Below the pieces are notes generated by a model, which saw only the letters and a list, made by a program, of their open reading frames with translations, was not told the origin of the DNA and did no database searches. The position numbers were made by a program, and so were the translations under genes. 64,000 nt of DNA from Locusta migratoria (taxonomy: Eukaryota; Arthropoda; Insecta; Orthoptera; Acrididae): assembly GCA_026315105.1 (NCBI GenBank), contig CM048750.1, positions 167,242,549 to 167,306,548 on the forward strand, written 5' to 3'. Position 1 is the stretch's first letter. Each line of letters begins with the position of its first letter. Below are positions 43,236 through 53,460 of the stretch, piece by piece.

Positions 43236-44600
43236 AATGTCAGTTCATGGCTGATGACATTGCAATTCTATCGGAGATGTAAAATGATTTCAAAGAGAAA
43301 CTTAACCTAAAACACAGTGTCTTGAAATGAGGGTATAAGATGAACAATAGCAAGAGCAAAACAAGGGGAATTTAATGTAGACGATCAGACAACGAACGAT
43401 GTGTGATATAAAGTAGTAGCTGGGTTATGTTGTTTGGGCAATAAAATATCTTCTTTTCGCCAAAGTAGAGACGATGTAAGATGTACAATGGGAATAGGGA
43501 AAGAATATCTAAACAAAAGAGATTTGTAAACTTCAACTGTACATTTAACTGCTAGAAAGCTTTCTTCGATTGCGTTTGTCTAGATGTAATCTTTAAAGGC
43601 TAGTCTACACGAAGACACTAGGTTGCGAAACTTGTTTCATGAAATGAATTGCGCGCAACTTGTTTCGTGTATGTCTGTAGACACGGCGCCAATACTATAT
43701 ACTTCAGTTTCGTTGTTTTTTGAGTGTCGCAGTCGCCGTAAAATGAAAGTTTTGGTAGCTGTAACGGTTGTGGCGAATCTATTGCTTGTCTGTGTGAAGT
43801 CGCTGCATAAGACTAAACATAAAAAGAATAAGAAACGTGTTTGGGTTCGTGAATTAATTTAAAAAAAATACGTCAGCTCTGTTGCTTAGCGACCTTGCTG
43901 AAAGAAATTGTGATTGAAGACCCTAGAAGTTTAATCAATTTAGAATGTCACCTTAGCAGTTAACGTTCCTTTTAAACAGAGTTAGTAATTCAATAAAGAA
44001 ACAAGTTAGCGTTATGCGTGAAGCGTTGTTACCAGAACTGATATTACAAATTGCATTACGTTTCTTGTCAAGTAGATATTCGTCTCTGCAGTACTTGTAC
44101 TGTGTTCCGAAATCCACAATTGCCATACTTCGTTTGCATACGTATTTCGAATTGGATGTATTTTAGTCTGCAATTCACTAATCTTCAACCCATCAATATT
44201 TAATTTCACAAATAATTGCTAGAAGAGCACAAACCCCTACGCAACGCATATATGTTCAAAAACGGAATTATTTCTTCCGTTCCCCCCTGTATATTGTATT
44301 TTGTTCTGTATTGGTTATAACCTAGCCTAAAAACACTCGCAATCAGTTTCTTCAAAGCTGGTAGGAACCGAAACTATTTAGTTTCGCCAACGAGTTGCGC
44401 GAACGCATGCCGCGCATGCGCATCGACCAGTAGCGCAGTTTCATGAAACCTAGTGTCGTCGTGTAAACTAGCCTTTACGCTAATGATACGTGGACGACAA
44501 GCAGATGAGACAAAAACAGAAGCTTTTGAAATATGTCAGTACAGCAGAATGCTGAAGATTAATGGTACAACGTTGAAGTGTTACACGATTCATAGGGTAG
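43236..44600 (+). pseudogene. LINE reverse transcriptase C-terminal relic, split by a Harbinger-like insertion
   Basis: The plus strand, in changing frames, reads ADDIAILSE near 43250 (palm motif), MNNSKSKT, LGNKISSFRQSRDDVRCTMG and GKEYLNKRDL to about 43530. It resumes after the insertion with KTEAFEICQYSRMLKING (44515-44570). KxIEAFExxxYRRMLKI is the usual LINE block at this point, so the two parts were contiguous. It is heavily mutated. Confidence 0.72.
43596..44474 (+). mobile_element. PIF/Harbinger-like deletion derivative
   Basis: Inverted ends of ~30-40 bp: left AAGGCTAGTCTACACGAAGA-CACTAGGTT, right (inverted) AGGCTAGTTTACACGACGAC-ACTAGGTT. Target duplication is TTA or TTTA (left ends at 43595, right at 44475-44477); with one copy removed, the LINE around it reads through. 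A 79-codon plus-strand frame (43623-43862) ends KHKKNKKRVWVRELI, resembling the basic WV-R start of Harbinger nucleases. The superfamily call is tentative. Confidence 0.62.
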
Positions 44601-44662
44601 GTCACAATAATATCTTTACCGCGAGTCGGCGTCTTTCTTTCCGATGCCAAAGATACCTCGCT

Positions 44663-44852
44663 AAATGCTTGTTAAGCTTATGGGACTTAACTACGGGGTT
44701 ATCAGTCCCTAAACTTACAAACTACTTATGAACTACTTACGAACTAGGACGGCACAAATATCCATGCCCGAGGGGGGACTCGAACCCCCGACCGTAGTGG
44801 CCGTGCTGACCGTGACTGAAGCGCCTCAGTCACCTCGGCCACCGCGGCCGGC
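44663..44852 (-). repeat. SINE-A copy
   Basis: Flanked by GATACCTCGCT at 44652-44662 and 44853-44863. The copy lacks the usual TGTTCAAATGTTTG end and starts at AAATGCTTGTTAAGC. Confidence 0.94.
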
Positions 44853-44863
44853 GATACCTCGCT

Positions 44864-45423
44864 GTTTGAGTTTCTTTTATTCTCTCTCTGCGAAAGAATG
44901 ACGTTCAATCTTTGTCTGTCCTGCTCGTTCCACTGTATTGAAAAAACGTGTGTAGTCCCGTTCCTGTAAATTACACACTTTTAGAGTGAGTGTGCCTGTT
45001 TCCGAGAATGATGTGAATAAATTAGGGTTAAAACTACCTTTGAAATGATTATTACTTTTTAATAATGGCGTTAATGTTCGAGTGCTTTGTCTTATGGTGA
45101 TTCGGACGCCATTATGGCGAAATGTACGATCCGTTATAATATTTCGTAAATAATGCAGCAGTGTCCTGTTTCCCTTTTACAATACCAGTTAGAAACGGCA
45201 ATCATTCCTTTCTGCTGCAATTTAATTTCTTTCGAAGTGAATAATATTTTTTCTAATTTCCATTGTTACAAATTATCTCGAACATTCTACACGGTCTTAT
45301 TGTGCATGATACAATACTAATAGTCCGGGTCACTCTAGGAAGAAGGTAGCAATAATATATATTAAACTTACAATACAATCGACGGAAGAATGTGGCAGAA
45401 GCAGTATAGTTTAGAACAATGAG
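44864..45423. other. Nothing recognised
   Basis: AT-rich sequence up to the Gypsy insertion site. Confidence 0.45.
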
Positions 45424-45428
45424 GTAAC

Positions 45429-45842
45429 TGTGGTGTCGCACAAGTACAAAGTGCGCGCCACCTACTTTCGCCGCGCGCCGCCATGCATGCACGGCGCGGC
45501 GTTCTTCCGACGACAGCCACGAGCGCCCTCTGCTGGGACCCCGCTCGTGGCCACCACTGAAAAGACACCGGTCACTTCGGACTGAGATAGCAACGAGTTA
45601 GGACCTTCGTAATCCGATAGGCACGAGTGAAGACTTTGCTATTGTACAGGCACTAGGCAGGCCTCTAACAACTATGTATCAACATTCTGCCGTACTCTGT
45701 AAAAGTTAAGTATTGTTACATTCTGTGCAATATATATATCTTTCTAATTTACTCGAGTGTTTATAGTTTCTGGCTGCTCCCCTCCACCGACACCTACGAC
45801 GAGGCTGGGACACAAAAGCGGCGACGAAGTCGGGACACAAAA
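45429..45842 (+). repeat. 5' LTR
   Basis: It begins TGTGGTGTCGCACAAG and ends CGGGACACAAAA, 414 bp. TATATATATC at 45731-45740 is the only TATA-like stretch. No AATAAA was seen. The end is set by the GTAAC duplication rather than by a terminal CA. The last 30 bp contain GGGACACAAAAGCGGCGACGA, a near copy of the LTR-leader junction. Confidence 0.95.
45731..45740 (+). promoter_or_regulatory. Possible TATA element in the LTR
   Basis: TATATATATC within the LTR; transcription in such elements starts inside the LTR. No start site can be fixed from sequence alone. Confidence 0.4.
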
Positions 45843-45843
45843 G

Positions 45844-45861
45844 TGGCGACGAGGAGTGATA
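45844..45861 (+). promoter_or_regulatory. Primer-binding site
   Basis: TGGCGACGAGGAGTGATA begins one base after the LTR. TGG pairs with the CCA end of a tRNA. TGGCGAC-type sites in insect Gypsy elements are often Arg or Ser tRNA sites, but the exact tRNA was not determined. Confidence 0.75.
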
Positions 45862-46072
45862 GAACCTTGGACCAGCCCGCTTACAGCAGCCAGACAGCAG
45901 CAGTCGGAGCACGCAAAAATTGCTCCCGCCCACCCACCCTTATTATAAGATTTTTGGGGGAACATATTCTGTTACGTATTTTGTGGACTTTTTTGTTGCA
46001 GAGCGTCCTCGTTTATCTTGCATTTGTGTTTTGTACTAATTTACTTGTATACGCGGCGCCTAATCGGTCAGC

Positions 46073-49000
46073 ATGGCCACTACCCCGAACCCAAACTTAA
46101 TGGAAATTATTCAGTTACAGACGGCGCAAATCTCACAACTTCTCAACGCAGTGGCGCAGTTGACGACGACTCAACAACAGCCGTCGCATCAGCAGCCCAC
46201 ACCTGCCGCCGCAACACTTCCTACGTTTCGCCAATACAACGAACGTGAGGAAGAATGGAGTGATTATCTGGCGCAGTTTCAAGAACTCGTAGCGGCTCAT
46301 CAACTTACAGGTCAGACTGTTAAGCATCTTTTATTGTCTGTGGTGGGCCCCAAAACTTTCGTGTTACTGCAAAAACTATTCCCGCACGCATCTCCTCGTG
46401 ATGTAGACTTTGAACAAATTGTAGATGCACTGAATGCTCATTATGAGAGAAAAGTTCTTGTAGCCGCTGCACGATACCGATTTTTCAGACTTAAAAAGTT
46501 ACCGCAGCAGTCACACCAAGAGTGGATTACGGAATTGAAGGGCTTAACCCGCCAATGTAAATTTACTTGCTCTTGTGGACTTTCGTATAGTGACGTGATG
46601 TTGAGGGATGCGATTACGCAGAATATTCAGGACCCCAGAATTAGAGCAGCAATTCTGAAACAGTCTGACCCTTCATTAGACAGTGTACTGCAGCTTATAG
46701 AAGCGCATGATACTTTTGACTTAGCAGATGTAGAAATGCAAAGCCACAGTGTTAATTCAGTGCGCCGCAACGGACGCCTTCCTAGCCGTAGTTCTCAGTA
46801 TAGCATTAGTGATTCTTATTTTTCTACCGGCCGTGCTGAACAGACAGTGAACAGTAGCCAGAGTAAAAGTGCGACGCAAAGGTCGCCCCGTAGTGTTAGA
46901 CACAGTAATTTGCATAACGGGCGCCAACGCTCATTTCAGAAAAATGTACGTAAATCTTGCCCCCAGTGTGTGTCTCGCCACAAGCGTGCTCATTGCCCTA
47001 GTCGCAACGCAACCTGTTATCAATGTGGCAAATCGGGACATGTGCAGTCTGTGTGTATGCAAATTAAAATCTCAAAGAACGGTACCGTTAGAAACAGTGC
47101 TTCGCAGAGTGCGAGAACAGTTCATTCTGTAAATGTTATACGGGCTGTGGAATTGAACAGTGCTTTGCTTGGTTCTCAATTGCGAGAAAGTTCTTCTGCG
47201 CCTACTGCACAACTATATAGTGAGCCACGTAGCAAGCGCCGACGAGCGCGTAAAACAGTGCAACGGCAAAGGGTTCGGGAAAAGCAACATGGCTATGAAC
47301 AGTGCATTCCTGTAGTGAAAATAGTGCCTTCTGCAACTTCTAATTGTAATAGTGCCCAGTACTGTGTAGCTAGTGCCAGTAGACTTGTTGTAGATACTGA
47401 AAGTAATTTTAGTGCAGTAGCCTCGCATTGCACGGACGCCGATCCGGCGGTAGTGTCATCTAGTGACAGTGTGGTTAATCCGCTGTGTGCCGAGTATGCG
47501 CCGCTTCCTACCGCACGCAACCCGCGCAAGCGCAGAAAACAAACCGTAGCAGACGTTGCCCACATTCGCGCACCTGTCGAGCGCCGAAGGCAAAAACTTT
47601 TTGTGAATCTTTCCATTGACAATAAGACTGTGCAATTTCAGCTCGACACTGGTTCCGCTGTTACCTTAATTAATAAAGATACTTATGAACTTCTGGGTTC
47701 GCCAAAATTGTCGCCGTCACAGCAAGTGCTAACAGCGTACACAGGTCAAAATATTCCCGTGCTAGGAACATGTAGCCTGCCAGCCTCTTTTCAAGGTGTA
47801 ACGAAAACAGTTGCTTTTGTTGTTCTTCAGGCCAAATCTACGCAGAACATTTTTGGACTAGATGCTTTTGACTTGTTTGGTTTATCCATTCAAAGAGATG
47901 TGCTTCAAATTTCGTCAATAGTGCCTCAGGATAAAATCAATGCATTGTGTGACAAATATAGTGACCTGTTTTCGCCGGAACTAGGTTGTGCAAAAGACTT
48001 CGTGGCACATGTAACTTTAAAAGAATCTGCAGTTCCAAAATTTCGTAAAGCTAGACCAGTGCCTATCGCCTTGCGTGATACAGTTGCCGAAGAACTTAAA
48101 CGTTGGCAAGATAGTGGGGTGATTTCTCCTGTTTCTGCGAGTCAGTGGGCCTCGCCTATAGTAATTATACCCAAGCCGTCAGGAAAACTTCGTCTCTGTG
48201 CGGACTTCAAATCAACAGTCAACAGTCAAACAATTGTAGACACTTATCCCCTGCCCAGACCTGACGAACTAATGGACAAATTAGGACAGTCTCGCTTCTT
48301 TTCCAAAATTGATTTAGCAGAGGCATACTTACAGATTCCACTTGATGACGAGTCCAAAAAGTTTTTCGTCATTAATACTCACATGGGCCTTTTTCAATTT
48401 CAACGCCTACCCTTTGGCAGTTCTTCCGCCCCCGCTATTTTTCAGCGCTTTTTGGAACAGCTGACAGTTTCTGTACCGTGTTGCTCGAACTATTTAGATG
48501 ACATTGTGGTATCCGGACGTACAGTTGAAGAACATTTAGTAAACCTGGAGTGCCTTTTCAAAGTTTTGACTGCAGCAGGTCTACGTTGTAATAAAGCAAA
48601 GTGTTCGTTTTTTCAAACTGAAATAGAGTACCTAGGCCATGTGATTAATGCCCAAGGAATCCATCCTTTACAGTCACATCTTCGAGCAATCAAAGATTTG
48701 CCTCCTCCTAAGAATGTGCAGGAATTGCAAGCAGTGATGGGAAAGCTTAATTATTATTTCAGGTTTATTCCCAATGCCTCTCAGATTGCAGCTCCACTGC
48801 ATCACTTACGTAGGAAGAATGTTCCTTTTGTATGGTCTAAAGATTGTCAGGTTGCCTTTGACAAACTAAAGTCGGCGCTACTCAGTGATGCATGTTTGAT
48901 TCCCTTTGACCCCCAGAAGCCTGTAGTGTTAGCAGTTGACGCCTCATCGTACGGTGTGGGCGCTGTAATCTCACATCGTATTGGATGTCACGATCGTCCT

Positions 49001-51040
49001 ATTGCCTTTGCATCCAAGCTACTGACGCCGACGCAACAGAATTACAGTCAGATAGAAAAGGAGGCCTTAGCAATCATTTACGGCGTCGCAAAGTTTCATC
49101 ATTATCTCTATGGCAGAAAATTCTATTTGTTGACAGACCACAAGCCTCTCACGTCGTTGTTCTCACCCACAAAGCCAATTCCGCCACGTACGGCACAAAA
49201 GCTTCAGAGATGGTCCTTGATATTGTCAAATTATCAGTATGAGATTTTGTACCGACCTACCACTAAACATGCCAACGCGGACACACTTTCCCGACTTCCG
49301 GTTGGCCAGGATGTGTCATTTGATTCTTCAGAAATGGCATGTTGTCAGATAGATTCCAGAGATGCTTCCGCTGTCGCAGACTTTCCTTTGAACTCTCGTC
49401 GGGTTGCACAGGAAACAGCTGCGGATGCAGACCTAAGTGTGGTAGCACGTTTTGTTCGCTCAGGGTGGCCTGCCAGGGCCAAAGACATTGATCGGCCTCT
49501 GGTTCGACGTTATTTTGCACAACGTCATGCATTATCTTTAAGTCAGGGTGTACTGTTGTTGCATACCGACAACGACCAAGCAAGAGTGATTGTTCCTCGT
49601 TCCCTGCAACGAGAAGTGTTACGCCTCCTGCATCAAGGACATTGGGGTATTGTTAGGACAAAGCAACTGGCCAGACGTCATTGTACCTGGGTTGGTATGG
49701 ACGCTCAGATAGAGAACATGACGTCACAGTGTACTGTTTGTGCGGAGCATCAGGCGGCTCCTCCACAACGTTTCTCAGACTGGCCACGCCCCAAGGGACC
49801 ATGGCAACGTTTACACATTGACTTTGCCGGACCATTCTGGAATACGCGCTGGTTAATTGTTGTAGACGCTTTCAGCAAGTTTCCTTTTGTGATTGCCATG
49901 AACTCAACGACGGCGTCTAGTACAATCAGTGCCTTAACATCAGTGTTTTGCATCGAAGGCTTGCCTGAAACTATCGTCAGTGACAATGGACCTCAGTTTG
50001 TTAGTGCGGAATTTCAACAGTTTTGTCGTGTGAATGGCATTCAGCATATCACCACCGCACCTTTTCACCCTCAGTCCAATGGTGAAGCAGAACGTTTCGT
50101 TCGAACATTCAAGTCTCACATGGAGAAGATGAAAGGTCAGCACTCCAGGCAGCAAGCTCTTCAAATTTTCCTGTCTACGTATCGGTGCATGCCACGTGAC
50201 GGCCCGTCTCCTGCCGAGCTGCTACACGGCCGCCGTCACCGCACTCTCCTTCACCTGCTGCAGCCTCCCACGCACCGAGTCGGTTCGTATGGCGCTACGC
50301 GTTTTCAGGTTTCCACGCCGGTGCTGTACAGGGTGTTTGCTGGAAACAAGAAGACATGGTTGCCGGGCACCATTCAACGCGTGCTTGGGCGCAATATGTT
50401 TGTTGTACGTTCTTCCACAGGGTCGGAGCTGCGGCGCCACGCAAACCAATTGCGCCTGCACAGACCGCGCGATCCTGTCTCCGGTTTCTTGATTCCAGAC
50501 CCAGTTCACCGCCAGGGAGCACAACCACATCGTTCGTCCCCGGACTACGAGATCCCTATGGACGTCGACGTACATCCGACGCAGTCGTCGCCGCCGCTGT
50601 CGCCGCCGCAGATGACAGCGTCACCGAGAGGGACTCCGGGACCGTGCGGGCCCCCCCAGCTTGGGCCACGCACCTCAGAAGAAGATGACCTGCTCCCTCT
50701 GGGCGGGGGCGGGCGCCCTTCCCCAGGTTTCGGCGGGTTCCCTGGAGGATCGCAAGGCGGATGCCGGGGCGCGGACGGCGTCTCGATCCCGGCCTCCGCT
50801 ACGACGCCCGTCCCACCAGTAACGCCCCCGCCCAGGCCCTCCTCCCAGTGCCGTCGCCGTGGCCCTCAGCCCTACGCCACGACGGCGCGGCGGTTTGGGG
50901 GGGAGGGGTGTGGTGTCGCACAAGTACAAAGTGCGCGCCACCTACTTTCGCCGCGCGCCGCCATGCATGCACGGCGCGGCGTTCTTCCGACGACAGCCAC
51001 GAGCGCCCTCTGCTGGGACCCCGCTCGTGGCCACCACTGA
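46073..51040 (+). CDS. gag-pol: Gag-Pol polyprotein of a Ty3/Gypsy element
   Basis: One uninterrupted 1655-codon frame. Start ATG 46073 has A at -3 and G at +4. Gag occupies about 1-350, with CPQC...H...C (296-308) and a CCHC zinc knuckle CYQCGKSGHVQSVC (315-328) for RNA packaging. Aspartic protease has DTGS at 525-528. Reverse transcriptase has YLDD at 807-810. RNase H has D956, E997 and D1022. Integrase has an HHCC zinc domain (LHQGHWG...CTVC), catalytic D1250, D1304 and E1340 with 35 residues between the last two, and an SH3-like tail (TWLPGTIQ...RRHANQLRLH). A proline-rich C-terminus follows. There is no gag-pol frameshift or stop, so both are made as one chain. The frame runs across the polypurine tract and its last ~43 codons lie in the 3' LTR. 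All key residues are present, so it may be autonomous. Confidence 0.96.
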   Translation: MATTPNPNLMEIIQLQTAQISQLLNAVAQLTTTQQQPSHQQPTPAAATLPTFRQYNEREEEWSDYLAQFQELVAAHQLTGQTVKHLLLSVVGPKTFVLLQKLFPHASPRDVDFEQIVDALNAHYERKVLVAAARYRFFRLKKLPQQSHQEWITELKGLTRQCKFTCSCGLSYSDVMLRDAITQNIQDPRIRAAILKQSDPSLDSVLQLIEAHDTFDLADVEMQSHSVNSVRRNGRLPSRSSQYSISDSYFSTGRAEQTVNSSQSKSATQRSPRSVRHSNLHNGRQRSFQKNVRKSCPQCVSRHKRAHCPSRNATCYQCGKSGHVQSVCMQIKISKNGTVRNSASQSARTVHSVNVIRAVELNSALLGSQLRESSSAPTAQLYSEPRSKRRRARKTVQRQRVREKQHGYEQCIPVVKIVPSATSNCNSAQYCVASASRLVVDTESNFSAVASHCTDADPAVVSSSDSVVNPLCAEYAPLPTARNPRKRRKQTVADVAHIRAPVERRRQKLFVNLSIDNKTVQFQLDTGSAVTLINKDTYELLGSPKLSPSQQVLTAYTGQNIPVLGTCSLPASFQGVTKTVAFVVLQAKSTQNIFGLDAFDLFGLSIQRDVLQISSIVPQDKINALCDKYSDLFSPELGCAKDFVAHVTLKESAVPKFRKARPVPIALRDTVAEELKRWQDSGVISPVSASQWASPIVIIPKPSGKLRLCADFKSTVNSQTIVDTYPLPRPDELMDKLGQSRFFSKIDLAEAYLQIPLDDESKKFFVINTHMGLFQFQRLPFGSSSAPAIFQRFLEQLTVSVPCCSNYLDDIVVSGRTVEEHLVNLECLFKVLTAAGLRCNKAKCSFFQTEIEYLGHVINAQGIHPLQSHLRAIKDLPPPKNVQELQAVMGKLNYYFRFIPNASQIAAPLHHLRRKNVPFVWSKDCQVAFDKLKSALLSDACLIPFDPQKPVVLAVDASSYGVGAVISHRIGCHDRPIAFASKLLTPTQQNYSQIEKEALAIIYGVAKFHHYLYGRKFYLLTDHKPLTSLFSPTKPIPPRTAQKLQRWSLILSNYQYEILYRPTTKHANADTLSRLPVGQDVSFDSSEMACCQIDSRDASAVADFPLNSRRVAQETAADADLSVVARFVRSGWPARAKDIDRPLVRRYFAQRHALSLSQGVLLLHTDNDQARVIVPRSLQREVLRLLHQGHWGIVRTKQLARRHCTWVGMDAQIENMTSQCTVCAEHQAAPPQRFSDWPRPKGPWQRLHIDFAGPFWNTRWLIVVDAFSKFPFVIAMNSTTASSTISALTSVFCIEGLPETIVSDNGPQFVSAEFQQFCRVNGIQHITTAPFHPQSNGEAERFVRTFKSHMEKMKGQHSRQQALQIFLSTYRCMPRDGPSPAELLHGRRHRTLLHLLQPPTHRVGSYGATRFQVSTPVLYRVFAGNKKTWLPGTIQRVLGRNMFVVRSSTGSELRRHANQLRLHRPRDPVSGFLIPDPVHRQGAQPHRSSPDYEIPMDVDVHPTQSSPPLSPPQMTASPRGTPGPCGPPQLGPRTSEEDDLLPLGGGGRPSPGFGGFPGGSQGGCRGADGVSIPASATTPVPPVTPPPRPSSQCRRRGPQPYATTARRFGGEGCGVAQVQSARHLLSPRAAMHARRGVLPTTATSALCWDPARGHH
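50897..50908 (+). promoter_or_regulatory. Polypurine tract
   Basis: GGGGGGGAGGGG immediately before TGTGGTG of the 3' LTR. It would prime plus-strand DNA synthesis. It lies inside the Gag-Pol reading frame. Confidence 0.92.
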
Positions 51041-51322
51041 AAAGACACCGGTCACTTCGGACTGAGATAGCAACGAGTTAGGACCTTCGTAATCCGATAG
51101 GCACGAGTGAAGACTTTGCTATTGTACAGGCACTAGGCAGGCCTCTAACAACTATGTATCAACATTCTGCCGTACTCTGTAAAAGTTAAGTATTGTTACA
51201 TTCTGTGCAATATATATATCTTTCTAATTTACTCGAGTGTTTATAGTTTCTGGCTGCTCCCCTCCACCGACACCTACGACGAGGCTGGGACACAAAAGCG
51301 GCGACGAAGTCGGGACACAAAA
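50909..51322 (+). repeat. 3' LTR
   Basis: Identical to the 5' LTR over all 414 bp. It provides the polyprotein stop TGA at 51038-51040. Confidence 0.96.
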
Positions 51323-51384
51323 GTAACTTTATCCCGAGCAAGTAAATATGCCTTTGAAGTTGTCTGAGGGTGCTGTCGTTAGTG

Positions 51385-51463
51385 TACGTTAATTTAATAA
51401 GACTAAGTCTAGGGACCGATGACCTCAGCAGTTTGGTCCCATGGGTTTATAAACATTTGATTT
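51385..51463 (+). repeat. SINE tail fragment
   Basis: GACTAAGTCTAGGGACCGATGACC then CAGCAGTTTGGTCCCATGGG and TATAAACATTTGA match the shared 3' tail of the SINE-A/B group. No tRNA-like head is present. Confidence 0.7.
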
Positions 51464-51540
51464 TGAATTAGAAATAAAATAAGAATGATATTTAAAATTT
51501 CAGAGATACTGTGTATAAGGAGAGGCATTCAATTAAAATT

Positions 51541-51765
51541 TGGTCCACGGCGGGATACCTTCTCTGGACTTCCTGCTTGCTAGGCAATCGCCTTACCCAC
51601 TCAGCTACCGTGCATTAAGGATAACCCGAATGCACGGAGTATTTTTGACACGTCTCCCTCCACAACACAAACTTCAGTTATCAATTAAAAAGGTGGATAA
51701 AGCAACTGCGAAATAAGCAGGAGATCCTGGTTTCGAATCCCAGCCGCAGCACAAACTGTATTTCA
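51541..51765. repeat. tRNA-like sequences in opposite orientation
   Basis: The minus strand at 51541-51616 reads CACGGTAGCTGAGTGGGTAA (A-box-like). The plus strand at 51690-51755 carries GGTTTCGAATCCCAGCCGC (B-box-like). They belong to a decayed tRNA-derived repeat in mixed orientation. They are not tRNA genes, because acceptor stems do not close by eye. Confidence 0.55.
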
Positions 51766-52559
51766 ATGCCTCGCCGTTTACTCGAATTTTTTATATGTTG
51801 AGACTACTAATATCTCTGGATAATGAATTTATTTTTTCATTACTGTATTTAACATTGTGCGGCATTAATAAGATTGATAGAATAACTAAACAAACACTTT
51901 TTAGCTTTGTTTAGCAAATTTTATTGTCGTTACCGCACCTCCAACGTTTCAGGTTATGAGCCCATTTTCTAGTACATTCCTGATTCCAAAGATGTTAGAG
52001 CGGAGATAATTCTGTTAACTTCTTAATGCATCGATTCTTAGCTTGAATTTAGAGAATATCTCTGAGACAAATTATAAATGGATTACAAAATTCAGCAGTA
52101 CAGTAACTAAGACTTAGCATACACATGAATAAAGTACAGAAATGGAAATATATTGTGCACTCGTTGATTAAACGTTTCCTGCTATCTAAAAGGCGAGAAT
52201 AATTTAATTGAGTTTCATAGTGTAGCGGGAATGCATAAATCAGTTTCTTAATTTCTAAAATTTACACGTGGCGGCGTTTCAGACCTTTTACATAATGTGG
52301 AACACTTCCATATCCATTATGAACTTGGTATTCTTTTCTTTCATTTTTCTTTCTTTAGGCGAGGTTCAACAAATGTTGAAGGCTTCTTTATTTTCTAGCT
52401 TCTATGACGCTCTGTCAGTCTGCTTTCTCGGTGCTCTTTTATATACCACAAACAACAGGCAGCTATTTGTTCGATGCAAAACATAAGCAGCAATTGTACT
52501 GCTTATGTTGACTGTATCTCTCCATGCCTAGAAGGTTAATTTGATCATGTCCGACTTTG
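51766..52559. other. Nothing recognised
   Basis: AT-rich. A 72-codon frame at 52268-52486 is hydrophobic because of T-rich sequence. Confidence 0.4.
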
Positions 52560-53460
52560 CGTCAGAAGGGACTCATCAAGGGAAGTTTCCAGACGTCTCA
52601 GAGTGAACGAAAGCCAAGTTGTTGGGATGTGGGGGAGGTAGAGAGATACACGATCTGCAGATGACTTGCTTCGCTCTGGTCGCCTAAGGGCTACCACAGC
52701 AGCTGATGGCCGCTACTTAAGTGATTTTGCTCGGAGGATTTTCGTGTAGCCGCAGGACGTTTGTAATAGGTTGCATGATACGCAAGTTCTCTACCGACGT
52801 CCATGGCGAGGTACAGCTTTGACACAGACACTATGCAGTGCGGTACAGATGGGCCCAACAGAATGCTGAACGGACCCGTAAGAATTGGTACCAAGTGCTA
52901 TTTACAGATGGCTCGCATCTGCCTTCATCTTGACAATCGTCGGCCCGAATACCTTAGACACACCGCCCAAAGAGTACAGCAAAGGGTGGTTCCCCGACCT
53001 TATTAGGTGGCATTATGTGGGTGCCATCCAACGCCACTGAAACTATCAAACGGATATACGGTACGGGGATGACATACTCCGACGCATAGTGCAACCATAT
53101 CGGTAGCATTTTGGCGACGGGTTTGTGTTAATGGAGGACAATTCTCCCGCTCCATGTGCACAGTAGGTGAATGCGTTTCATAATGATAACGACATCACAA
53201 GATTACAATGGCCATCATGTTCTCCGGGCATGAGCCCTATTGAAAATGCCTGGGATACATTGGAAAGGACTGTTATTGGCTGACACGACCCACCAACCAG
53301 TCAGAGACCTATGCTGCATTGTAGATAAGGAATGGGACAATTTAGAGCAACAGCCCTTTGATGAACAAATCGACAGTATGCCACGACGAAAAGAGGCTTG
53401 CGTCAGTGCAATCTGGAACACAAATTCAGAATGTCTTGGTTATTGTCTTCCAACTTGTCA
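52560..53460 (+). pseudogene. Tc1-like transposase relic
   Basis: The plus strand, frames shifting, reads RYRWAQQNAERTRKNWYQVLFTDGSH (52830-52910), GGIMWVPSNATETIKRIYGTG (53005-53070), WRTILPLHVHSR near 53140 and ENAWDTLERTV-like text near 53250. W-x-x-VLFTDxS, GGIM and the later DN/PIE region follow Tc1 order. Catalytic residues are largely lost and many stops are present. Inverted ends were not found. Confidence 0.72.

Larger units (their letters stand above)
45429..51322 (+). mobile_element. Complete Ty3/Gypsy LTR retrotransposon with identical LTRs
   Basis: 5894 bp, flanked by the 5-bp duplication GTAAC (45424-45428 and 51323-51327). It contains two 414-bp LTRs identical base for base by direct reading, a primer-binding site, a single Gag-Pol frame and a polypurine tract abutting the 3' LTR. 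The order protease, reverse transcriptase, RNase H, integrase is that of Ty3/Gypsy (Metaviridae). No envelope-like frame follows. Identical LTRs mean insertion was recent, or that the copies were recently converted. The integrase-tail WxPGTI and ELRRHANQLR suggest a Mag-like or related lineage, which is an inference. Confidence 0.97.

Noticed and set aside
50675..50941. Minus-strand frames under the Gag-Pol tail
   Set aside because: They are antisense to the proline-rich end of the polyprotein and caused by its base composition.
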